The notes beneath the pieces are model-generated. The model saw only the letters and a list, made by a program, of their open reading frames with translations, did no database searches and was not told the DNA's origin. Shown here piece by piece: positions 47,652-55,402 of a stretch of DNA of 64,000 bases (positions are counted from its first letter, which is position 1; the number at the start of each line of letters is the position of its first letter). The position numbers were made by a program, and so were the translations under genes. The stretch spans positions 558,001 through 622,000 of the forward strand of contig NZ_CP142396.1 in assembly GCF_035934735.1 (NCBI RefSeq), in the 5' to 3' direction. Source of the DNA: Sedimentibacter sp. MB31-C6. GTDB lineage: Bacteria; Bacillota; Clostridia; Tissierellales; Sedimentibacteraceae.

Positions 47652-48551
47652 TTATATTCTTATTTCACCTTGCGCTAGAATAGTGGCCATTCCTCCAACT
47701 TGAATCTTTACGCTGTTGCCAGTTTCATATAATTTACTCATAATTTTTGACGGACGATTCATAGCTTCTCCTTGAATAAATAAGTTATCTGTCCCTTCAT
47801 GTAAAAGTCCATTCTTATATAAATAATATGTTAACGCTCCATTTGAAGTACCCGTAGCTGCTTCTTCATCTATATCGTATAAAGGTGCAAAATTTCTACA
47901 ATGAACTGCTTTATCATCTGTATTAATTGTAAAAGCATGAACACCTACAACTTTATAATTTTCAGACAATTTTGAAAGCTTTTCAAAATCTGGTTTAATT
48001 GCAGCTAACTCATCTTCATTCCTTACTGGCATCATTATGTCCGGAAGTCCAGTTGAAATCATTTCAGGTATTAAAACTTCACCTTTTTTTTCTCCAGTTA
48101 GTATTTCACCTTGTCCCTCAAAAGATAATCCCATTATACAATATAGCTCTTTTAAATCTTTTGTATCATCAATTTTATTAATAGCTTCAGGTAACCCCAT
48201 ATCCATGAGAATAGAATTTTTTGATACATTAATATTCAATTTGCCCGCCTTATTATTATTAATATATGTGGAACCACTTTCTACAAGTTTTAAATCAGCT
48301 AAAGCATAAAAAGATCCAATAGTAGCGTGACCACAAAGGTCTACCTCTGAAGCTGGTGTAAAATATCTAATATTAAATTCTTTATCTCCAGTTTGTTTAA
48401 TAAATGCAGTCTCAGAATAACGAAGTTCTGCTGCAACTTTACGCATAATTTCCGGCTCTGGAAAATCTGCGTTATTATCTAATATTACAACTCCAGCTGG
48501 ATTTCCACCAAATAATGTATCTGTAAAAGCATCCACTATGTAAAATTTCAT
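47652..48551 (-). CDS. PhzF-family isomerase
   Basis: 299 residues from the ATG at 48551, preceded by GGAGGAG. Signatures: VDAFTDTLFGGNPAGVV at the N-terminus, YSETAFI with the likely catalytic glutamate, VDLCGHATIGS, and EEAATGTSNGALTYYL in the second half. Family members (PhzF, YddE) are two-domain epimerase-like isomerases; the substrate here is unknown. It stands alone. Confidence 0.9.
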   Translation of the reverse strand: MKFYIVDAFTDTLFGGNPAGVVILDNNADFPEPEIMRKVAAELRYSETAFIKQTGDKEFNIRYFTPASEVDLCGHATIGSFYALADLKLVESGSTYINNNKAGKLNINVSKNSILMDMGLPEAINKIDDTKDLKELYCIMGLSFEGQGEILTGEKKGEVLIPEMISTGLPDIMMPVRNEDELAAIKPDFEKLSKLSENYKVVGVHAFTINTDDKAVHCRNFAPLYDIDEEAATGTSNGALTYYLYKNGLLHEGTDNLFIQGEAMNRPSKIMSKLYETGNSVKIQVGGMATILAQGEIRI

Positions 48552-48679
48552 TTTCTCCTCCATCAAAACAGTTATTTCTTTTAATAAACATTATATAGTA
48601 AATTATAAAAGTATTCAATGATTTAGCTAAATTCATCTTTGTTAAAAAATTAAATCATTCACTTAAAGGACAATTACTC

Positions 48680-50173
48680 TTACTTTACATATTCTGACGT
48701 TGTATCTAATTTAATAGTATTAGAATTATCATCCCAACCTATAAAAAAGTTCAGCGCCTTACCTAAATCTCTTAACTTAAAATAATTACTATTATTGATA
48801 TTATAAGCAGTAAGCTCTAACTCTACACTATCTAAATACACCTTTGAATCAGTTTCTAAAGCATCTACATTATTACTATTTTCCATAGTAACAAGTTCTC
48901 CTCCTATTGGAGTATATTTCACATTTGATGCAAGAGAAATGGCGTTATTACTATCGTCCCAACCAACTTGAAAATTCTTTTCTGTGTCATTTAATGCCAT
49001 AGCCAAATCTCTTAACTTAAAATAGTTGTTTCCACCTATATTATAAGCCTCCATAGCTACTTGATTACCATTTATTAAAATAGTGGCAAAATTAGGTGTT
49101 GCATTTATCTTTTCTTCAACACTTCCACTAGAAGTAGATTCTATGAAACCTAAACCGTTATTAATGTCCCTACCTTCAGTTGCTATTTTCATCGGGCTAT
49201 AATAAAGAGCTGATGACCATCCTCCATCTAGACACATTGCATTAACAAGATCAAGGGACTCACAAATAGCTGCTGCTTCCTTTAATGTTGCCGCACCAAT
49301 GTTTCCCATTAAAATTTTACCTTCCGAAGTCGCTCCAATAAATGATCTGCCTGCGCTGGCTGTGTTTATCTTATCTTCAAAAAAACCTTCATTTTCTCCA
49401 TTTGCTGTAACTTGCCCATTTATAACTAAACTCGGACCTGCACCTAATCCGCAAATTACATTATCCCAATCTTCTGAATTTGTATGTTTAGTTACAATTT
49501 CAGATGTGAATTCAGCTTCCATACCAATTTGATATCTATCATACATAAATTCAACAGCACCTGGATTAAATAAAATAGCATAGCCATTAGAAGGAACTTC
49601 AAAATTATTTACTGCAAAACCAGTTATTACACCATTATCAACGAGAACTGCCTTGCCACCTGTTTCAACTGATACTGTTCCATACTCTGGTGTAAATACT
49701 GTAATAGCTTCATTTTCTGTACTTGGATGATTAATTCTCCATATATAATTAGCTAATTTTCCATCTGCATAACTTACAAATTTAAAGCTTAGATTATCAA
49801 CTAAAAACTTATTATCTGAAGTAATACCAAATTGAGCACCACCTCCTGCATGAAGTAACTTGCCATCTTTTATAATCATTCCCCAAGGTACAGGAACTCC
49901 TTCATAAGCCTCAAAATATGTTCCATTAACTGCTGCTAACACCCCTACTGATTGAGCCATATCCGATAAAGACTGAGTACTGTTAATTTGGTTATTAGCT
50001 TGTAAAATTACCGGTTTCAAATTTTCATCATTTATGTTTACTGTTACATAGTTCACTGCAGTACCATTAATACCATTAGAAGTATATGCTGTCGAAGCTC
50101 CATATGCAAATGTTACTGTTGAAGTTATTATTATTGCAATAATAATTAAACTTGTTACTTTAGTTTTTCTCAT
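48680..50173 (-). CDS. secreted phosphodiester glycosidase with two stalk-type repeats
   Basis: 497 residues with an N-terminal signal peptide (about 1-26, ending FAYGA). Residues about 60-320 form an NAGPA/phosphodiester-glycosidase domain: AAVNGTYFEAYEGVPVPWG, CGLGAGPSLVINGQV, GRSFIGATSEGKILMG and AMCLDGGWSSALYY. The C-terminus has two copper-amine-oxidase-N-like repeats (NYFKLRDLAMALN with VGWDDSNNAISL, and NYFKLRDLGKALN with IGWDDNSNTIKL). A cell-surface role in glycan processing is likely. Confidence 0.88.
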   Translation of the reverse strand: MRKTKVTSLIIIAIIITSTVTFAYGASTAYTSNGINGTAVNYVTVNINDENLKPVILQANNQINSTQSLSDMAQSVGVLAAVNGTYFEAYEGVPVPWGMIIKDGKLLHAGGGAQFGITSDNKFLVDNLSFKFVSYADGKLANYIWRINHPSTENEAITVFTPEYGTVSVETGGKAVLVDNGVITGFAVNNFEVPSNGYAILFNPGAVEFMYDRYQIGMEAEFTSEIVTKHTNSEDWDNVICGLGAGPSLVINGQVTANGENEGFFEDKINTASAGRSFIGATSEGKILMGNIGAATLKEAAAICESLDLVNAMCLDGGWSSALYYSPMKIATEGRDINNGLGFIESTSSGSVEEKINATPNFATILINGNQVAMEAYNIGGNNYFKLRDLAMALNDTEKNFQVGWDDSNNAISLASNVKYTPIGGELVTMENSNNVDALETDSKVYLDSVELELTAYNINNSNYFKLRDLGKALNFFIGWDDNSNTIKLDTTSEYVK

Positions 50174-50365
50174 ATTTTTCTCCCCTTGATGTTAGAATTT
50201 AAGTATTAAGAAAATAATATTCTAAAAAGAATATTATTTTCTTAAATATATATCGACTAATATGAGAATTTTTTTACCGCTATATTTATCTTAAATGTAA
50301 TACTCTTGGAATAAACAAAAAATTTGAGGGAAATATATAAATACTACAACACAAGGAGGTTTTTA

Positions 50366-50575
50366 ATGAGCAAGGGAAATGGCAGAAAAAATAAAAACAA
50401 CATGGGTAACGGTATGGACAAATTCCGTGGCTCATGCAACGGCATATCATCAGAAACTCAATCTCCAGATCCATTAGATTTTGATACCCTCAAACAAACT
50501 GCTGAGTCCGATATTATTTCAGGAAATATCAATCGAAGTAATAAAGGCAAAGGATATAAAAGCAAGTTGAAATAA
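50366..50575 (+). CDS. small basic protein of unknown function
   Basis: 69 residues from the ATG at 50366, chosen for the AAGGAGG site eight bases upstream. It is rich in Lys, Asn, Gly and Ser, with basic ends (KGNGRKNKNN and NKGKGYKSKLK) and an acidic middle (DPLDFDTLKQTAESD). No family recognised; a nucleic-acid or spore-associated protein is possible. A terminator follows 45 bp later. Confidence 0.55.
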   Translation: MSKGNGRKNKNNMGNGMDKFRGSCNGISSETQSPDPLDFDTLKQTAESDIISGNINRSNKGKGYKSKLK

Positions 50576-50620
50576 TCAATTCATCATATGCTTGCTACAT
50601 GGATTCTAAGCCAAAAGCAA

Positions 50621-50655
50621 AAAATACCTACTTTAATCATTTAAGTAGGTATTTT
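50621..50655. terminator. bidirectional terminator
   Basis: Perfect 13-bp arms, AAAATACCTACTT and AAGTAGGTATTTT, around a 9-nt loop. It serves the small + gene. The minus-strand Uma2 fragment runs into it and takes its stop codon from the loop. Confidence 0.88.
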
Positions 50656-50773
50656 CAATGCTTGGTCTTGACATCATAACAATTCCGTCAATCAGTTCAC
50701 AAATTGCACCATCTTGAGTCTTTGTTTTTTCAAATTCTTCAATAGTAACTGGTTTTTTCGCAAATTCCTGCAC
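50633..50773 (-). pseudogene. N-terminal fragment of an Uma2-family (DUF820) nuclease
   Basis: 46 codons from a GTG at 50773 with GGAGGG seven bases upstream. The translation (AKKPVTIEEFEKTKTQ, then CELIDGIVMMSRPS) matches the first 45 residues of Uma2-family PD-(D/E)XK proteins, which are usually about 180-190 long. The frame then ends inside a terminator hairpin, and the catalytic part is missing. It keeps a good ribosome-binding site, so a recent deletion is likely. Confidence 0.7.
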
Positions 50774-50857
50774 GTCATCACCCTCCTATAAATATTATAA
50801 CTAATTATAATATATTACAATATTTTATGCAAATTCTTTCTTTACCCTTATATTTTA

Positions 50858-51025
50858 TTAATCTGATAAATTTATTTCAAAGTCAATAAAACAATCCGAA
50901 TCCAAAACAATTTTTTCTTCTTTGTACATATTACTGATTATTTCATATGCTTCCTTTTCATCAGTAGCTTCAATGTCAACTGTTTTTTGAAGTGTTTCTA
51001 TTATTTCAAATTTATAAGTATTCAA
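50858..51025 (-). CDS. DpnD/PcfM-like small protein
   Basis: 55 residues from a TTG at 51025 with AGAAGG six bases upstream. The pattern KFEIIETLQKTVDIEA, DEKEAYEII and EEKIVLDSDCF fits the DpnD/PcfM-like family, small proteins named after the DpnI restriction locus. Function unknown. It lies just downstream of the HIT gene and 1 kb from a GATC-type restriction system. Confidence 0.6.
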   Translation of the reverse strand: MNTYKFEIIETLQKTVDIEATDEKEAYEIISNMYKEEKIVLDSDCFIDFEINLSD

Positions 51026-51045
51026 ATCAAACCTTCTTTCTAAAT

Positions 51046-51404
51046 TTAAATTATTAGAATAACTCCCCTTACACCGCCCCTTGGATTTTCAATATCACCT
51101 GTGTATCTTGGAATCAAATGTATATGTGAATGCATAACCGTTTGACCAGCAACTTCACCACAGTTGATTCCTATGTTATATCCATCCGGATTAAATTCTT
51201 TATCCACTATTTTTTTACATTCATCAACTAATTGCCATAATCCGACCTTATCTTGTTCATTAATCTCAAAATAATCCTTAATATTCTTCTTAGGAATAAT
51301 CAGCATGTGCCCTTTGTAACTGGGAATCCATCATATATGGCATATGCTGTTTCATTTTCTGTTATGATTCTATCTTTTTCCATATTACAAAATATACAGT
51401 CCAT
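51046..51404 (-). pseudogene. HIT-family hydrolase gene with a frameshift
   Basis: The start ATG at 51404 (AGGTGA upstream) gives MDCIFCNMEKDR, with the CxxC zinc pair, and continues to DGFPVTKG. There one base is missing and the frame hits a stop. The next frame (from about 51306) continues with MLIIPKKNIKDYFE through the HIT triad SHIHLIPRY. Together they form a normal HIT protein of about 120 residues, apart from a shortened C-terminus. The break lies in ACAAAGGGCAC; a sequencing error or a real mutation are both possible. Confidence 0.82.
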
Positions 51405-51425
51405 AAGTCACCTGCTTTCACAAAC

Positions 51426-51785
51426 TTATTCTTCTTCATACTTATTAATTATTTCTTCAGCTTCTTTAATTATTACATCTGGTTTTTCATAATATTCTTC
51501 AACTAATTCTCTACATAATTTACTTGAATTAGTAAAACCTATGCCTTTATAATCCTTGTCAAGATTCTTTAAAGTTCCGAATTGCATTTCTATTCCTGGT
51601 GTATTTCTAAATGTATCATCTATTTTATATCCTAGTTTCTTAGCTCGAATTCTGTAAAACTTGCTTAAATCCTCGCAAACTTGATTCTGATTACTTCCAT
51701 TATTCTTAGTCATAAAATACTTATATACTAAAACAACACATTCTTCTCGCTGAAATTTTGGTTGTCTTCTTTTAGCAGAATTCAT
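51426..51785 (-). CDS. unknown protein, possibly restriction-associated
   Basis: 119 residues, ATG at 51785 with GAGGAG upstream. It begins with a basic stretch (KRRQPKFQREECVVLVYKYF), followed by LSKFYRIRAKKLGYKIDDTFRNTPGIEMQFGTLKNLD in overlapping pieces. It resembles the small helical DNA-site-sensing domain found at the N-terminus of HNH endonucleases and in restriction loci, but without a nuclease domain. It is divergent from the methyltransferase. Assignment is tentative. Confidence 0.55.
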   Translation of the reverse strand: MNSAKRRQPKFQREECVVLVYKYFMTKNNGSNQNQVCEDLSKFYRIRAKKLGYKIDDTFRNTPGIEMQFGTLKNLDKDYKGIGFTNSSKLCRELVEEYYEKPDVIIKEAEEIINKYEEE

Positions 51786-51851
51786 GATTTTATCTCCTCA
51801 TTAGATTTTATGGAATTCTAAACAAATATCATGCAATGAAATTATATCACA

Positions 51852-51892
51852 TCGTAAGCATAATTTCTATGATATCATTTTCCTCGTAAGCA
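51852..51892. repeat. direct repeat pair upstream of the methyltransferase
   Basis: TCGTAAGCA occurs at 51852-51860 and 51884-51892, a 32-bp period (about three helical turns), in the divergent spacer between the 119-residue gene and the methyltransferase. Possible regulator sites. Confidence 0.35.
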
Positions 51893-51950
51893 ATTATCTA
51901 TATATTTGAAATTTATAAGAAAGAAATTTTTTAGAAAAATAAAAAAACTC

Positions 51951-52002
51951 TTTACAAACTCGCAACTTTAATGTATTATAAGATTAACGAGAACGATCGT
52001 TC
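51951..52002 (+). promoter_or_regulatory. methyltransferase promoter with a GATC palindrome at the start site
   Basis: TTTACA (51951-51956), 17 nt, TATTAT (51974-51979). Twelve bases further is the perfect palindrome GAACGATCGTTC (51991-52002), covering about +5 to +16, with GATC, the likely recognition site of the restriction system, at its centre. Confidence 0.65.
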
Positions 52003-52031
52003 GAATAAATGTTTGGAAAGTAGGAACCCTT

Positions 52032-53273
52032 ATGATAGATAAAACGTTATGTGAATTATTCGCAGGTGTAGGTGGTTTTCGATTAGGACTAGAAAAGGCA
52101 TCTAAAGACTGGAAAACAGTTTGGGCAAATCAATGGGAGCCTAAAAAAAAGCAACAACATGCTTTTGATTGCTATTGTGAGCATTTTGGTAAGAAAGAAA
52201 TATATATAAATGAGGATATTGCCTCAATTGACAAATCTAAAATTCCTGATCATAATTTGCTTGTCGGTGGTTTCCCTTGTCAAGATTATTCTGTTGCAAG
52301 AACAGGTGCAAAAGGAATTAACGGAGTAAAGGGAGTACTTTGGTGGGAAATACGAAATATTCTAGAAATTAAAAAGCCTAAATTCGTTTTATTAGAAAAT
52401 GTCGATAGATTACTAAAATCTCCAGCTAAACAACGTGGGCGTGATTTCGGTGTGATGCTAGCCTGTTTTAATGAATTAGGATATAATGTCGAATGGCGTG
52501 TTATTAATGCTGCAGAATATGGTTTTGCGCAAAGAAGACGTCGAATATTTATTTTTGCTTACACTAGAGAAACAAAATTTGCTTCAATGCAAAGTTCAGC
52601 AAACGCTCAATGTATAATAAATACAGCAGGGTTTTTTGCAAGAACTTTTAAAATAAATCCTATAAATAATATCCAAAATACAAATCTGATTTATAAGGAC
52701 TTAGCAGATGTTTCTGAAAATTTTAAGTATGAGTTTGGTAATTCTGGCTATATGAATAATGGGCAAATTTATACTAGTAATGTAACACCTGTATCTATAA
52801 AGCCTATACCTCTGAGTCAAATTCTAGAAAAAAATGCAGATAATAAGTATAATATAAACGAAAGTAATTTGGAAAAGTGGAATTATTTAAAAGGTAGCAA
52901 AAAAATCGAAAGAACTAGTAAAGCCGGACATAAATATATATTTTCAGAAGGTCCTATAGCTTTTCCAGACCCAATAGATAAGCCTGCTCGTACAATGTTA
53001 ACTAGTGAATCCAGCTTAAATAGAAGCACTCATGTAATTAAAGATCCTACAACCAGCAAATTAAGACTTTTAACACCTGTTGAAGCTGAACGACTTCAAG
53101 GATTTGATGAAAATTGGACAAATACTGGAATGCCAGAAAAATTCCGTTATTTCTGTATGGGAAATGCTTTAGTGGTAGGTGTAGTTGAGAAAATGGGCCA
53201 AACACTTAATAAAATATTCTCAATCGAAGAATCAGACTATGTAATTGAAAATGAGGAAAGGAAAGCTATTTAG
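52032..53273 (+). CDS. DNA (cytosine-5-) methyltransferase
   Basis: 413 residues. Motif I is LFAGVGGFRLGL (9-20), motif IV is GGFPCQDYS with catalytic Cys83, motif VI is LENVDRLL (Glu122), motif VIII is AQRRRRIFIF. Motifs IX/X (PVEAERLQGF and GNALVVGVVEKMG) close the C-terminus. It methylates cytosine at C5 in its recognition site. The convergent Sau3AI-type endonuclease suggests GATC as target. The start ATG at 52032 has only a weak GGAAAG/AGGAA upstream. Confidence 0.94.
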   Translation: MIDKTLCELFAGVGGFRLGLEKASKDWKTVWANQWEPKKKQQHAFDCYCEHFGKKEIYINEDIASIDKSKIPDHNLLVGGFPCQDYSVARTGAKGINGVKGVLWWEIRNILEIKKPKFVLLENVDRLLKSPAKQRGRDFGVMLACFNELGYNVEWRVINAAEYGFAQRRRRIFIFAYTRETKFASMQSSANAQCIINTAGFFARTFKINPINNIQNTNLIYKDLADVSENFKYEFGNSGYMNNGQIYTSNVTPVSIKPIPLSQILEKNADNKYNINESNLEKWNYLKGSKKIERTSKAGHKYIFSEGPIAFPDPIDKPARTMLTSESSLNRSTHVIKDPTTSKLRLLTPVEAERLQGFDENWTNTGMPEKFRYFCMGNALVVGVVEKMGQTLNKIFSIEESDYVIENEERKAI

Positions 53274-53285
53274 CTATCCTTTCTA

Positions 53286-53483
53286 TTATATTAAGTTAAA
53301 ATCTAATTTTTCATTTTCATAAGTATATTTAACTAACTTAACGTAATTCCAAGTACATGATTTTGGGTCTATATCCTTTGGTAAAATTTCTTACACAATG
53401 GATATTCCCATAATAACAACCCTTTCAAGAAAATCAGCAGCAATTATATATACCTCAACCATAAAATAATCTCCATTGTTTCT
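53286..53483 (-). pseudogene. remnant of a small gene between methyltransferase and endonuclease
   Basis: On the minus strand one frame reads like protein for 65 codons (NGDYFMVEVYIIAADFLERV, then ILPKDIDPKSCTWNYVKLV and KYTYENEKLDFNLI) with a single internal TAA at codon 31. No start with a ribosome-binding site is seen. It may be the decayed 3' part of another gene of the locus. Family not recognised. Confidence 0.4.
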
Positions 53484-53520
53484 TTATAACCAGACACTTA
53501 TACACCTTCCGACTATTAAT

Positions 53521-54945
53521 TTATAAAAACTTTTTATTTAATTGACTAAGTATATAATTACTATTTAACCAGAAACATTGTTTAGGATATTGTCTACCGT
53601 CGGGTAACTCATATGTATCGTTAGCATTTTGTGCGTGTGGTCTTACGTGACATACGGGATTTTCAGATGCCTTTGGAAAATTATTATAATTCCTACCATT
53701 TCTATTTATAATTTGCAATCCGTCTACTATCACTTGTTTAGTTTTTTTCCATACAGAATATACTTCTTCATTTAAATCTCTATATGGAACATTCCAAAAC
53801 TGACATCCTCTTAATCTAAGCACTTGATTTTCATCAAACTTATATACTACAAATAAAAATCTTGTTTCACGCAAATAATTACCAAAACTAGAATCCTCCC
53901 AATCCTCTTTTACCAGTTCTTTAAATTTAAACGTTGGAAATGACATACTTTCTTTAATTTTATTATTAGAATTCAATCTTATAGTTTTTATAACAATATT
54001 TGCCTTTACAAATTCTTCTGCTTGATTTCCCTTAATTCCTAAAATTCTATATATTAACATAGCTTCTAAGTTTTTCGGTTTTCTTTTGTATTTAACCTCA
54101 AATACCTTACATAATTCATCCACACTAAAATTACTAAAACTCTCAATTTTATTAACTACATAGTCTTCAAAATTAACATCCACAACATCTTTCATTATTG
54201 TTTCATATGTTGTTACATTTGGAACTATATAGTTATTTAAAACGTATGTCATGTATGAATTCTTATATGCAAAAGCTCTAGGTTTTGCTAATTCATCACT
54301 AAATGGTTGTCGTCTTCTATCTTTAGATGTTGCAGCCTTAGGAGCTGCACCTAAATAAAGCGTATCACTCTCAGATAATTCATGAGCTTTTCCAGCTTTT
54401 ATTTTATTAATAATTTTTTCATAGTCTTGCTTAATAATCCTAATGTCTTTATTAGGTGGAGAAAATAATTTTACATAATTGATTCTATAATTTAATCGAT
54501 TACTTATTTCCTTCTCATACAAGTAGTATACAAGTAAAATCAAATTACCCTTAGACCATAAATGACTTTCTTCAAATTTTTCATTTATAACAGAAAAATA
54601 ATCAATCATTGTAATTATTAGTCGTTCTTTAGCAGACAAACTTTTGTTTTTATTTATTTTATAAGGTGTAACTTTTAATTCTACTCCAGCTTTATCAAAA
54701 TCAGGCTTAGAATCATTATTACACGCATAGTGGAAGTGACACTCTTCTATGAGTTGACCTAATCCACCCTTACGCTTTTTGTTTTCATAATTATATGCAA
54801 GTTCAGTTTCCTTAAAAATTTGTGTATCTACTTCAACATAATCTTTTACAACGTCATAAAACGTTTTTCCTATTAATTTTTTAGCATGATTTTCTATACT
54901 TATAGGATTCGATTCATCATAATCATTATCATGTTTATATACCAA
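53521..54945 (-). CDS. Sau3AI/MutH-family type II restriction endonuclease
   Basis: 474 residues, close to Sau3AI (489). The MutH-like catalytic centre is at the N-terminus: GLGQLIE (Glu67), PDF (Asp82) and GVELKVTP (Glu89, Lys91), the E...D...ExK set. The C-terminal half would be the second, non-catalytic MutH-like domain of Sau3AI. It should cut GATC unless the methyltransferase has modified the cytosine. The start is a TTG at 54945 with GGAGG eight bases upstream, a weak start that would limit expression. The genes are convergent. Confidence 0.9.
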   Translation of the reverse strand: MVYKHDNDYDESNPISIENHAKKLIGKTFYDVVKDYVEVDTQIFKETELAYNYENKKRKGGLGQLIEECHFHYACNNDSKPDFDKAGVELKVTPYKINKNKSLSAKERLIITMIDYFSVINEKFEESHLWSKGNLILLVYYLYEKEISNRLNYRINYVKLFSPPNKDIRIIKQDYEKIINKIKAGKAHELSESDTLYLGAAPKAATSKDRRRQPFSDELAKPRAFAYKNSYMTYVLNNYIVPNVTTYETIMKDVVDVNFEDYVVNKIESFSNFSVDELCKVFEVKYKRKPKNLEAMLIYRILGIKGNQAEEFVKANIVIKTIRLNSNNKIKESMSFPTFKFKELVKEDWEDSSFGNYLRETRFLFVVYKFDENQVLRLRGCQFWNVPYRDLNEEVYSVWKKTKQVIVDGLQIINRNGRNYNNFPKASENPVCHVRPHAQNANDTYELPDGRQYPKQCFWLNSNYILSQLNKKFL

Positions 54946-54979
54946 AATTCAACCTCCCATCTATTGTTTTTATGTCAAT

Positions 54980-55192
54980 TTAAATAGTCTCACTCAAACT
55001 TACTACACTATATTCGTCTTCAAAATACTTATCTATTAGACATTTCACTTCTTCTTTTGCTAAACAATCCAATATTGTAACTGCACCCGTACTATCAGGA
55101 AAATCTTCGTTTTCCAATATAAACTGACAAAATTTCATTATTACTGGTATTCTGCCTAATGCGTTTTTTGCTTCCACAACCATAAATATCAT
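54980..55192 (-). CDS. short ORF of unknown function upstream of the endonuclease
   Basis: 70 codons (VVEAKNALGRIPVIMKFCQF, then an acidic C-terminal half). There is no good ribosome-binding site and no recognised motif. It may be a leader gene co-transcribed with the endonuclease or the tail of a lost gene. The spacer 55193-55402 after the ATPase gene shows nothing else. Confidence 0.35.
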   Translation of the reverse strand: MIFMVVEAKNALGRIPVIMKFCQFILENEDFPDSTGAVTILDCLAKEEVKCLIDKYFEDEYSVVSLSETI

Positions 55193-55402
55193 GTCATCAA
55201 AGTATGTTAATTACTGATTTTTATCTTAATCCATCAATTTATAGTACACTTTCCATGTAAAAAACGCACGTTATTCACAATTTCTTGATAATTAATTTTG
55301 ACTTCCATTATTTTTCTTATATATAATTAAAAGCTTGTACATTGTATAAACATAATGTGAAAATCAACGAATTAATGGCATATTAGGATTACTGAATACC
55401 TT

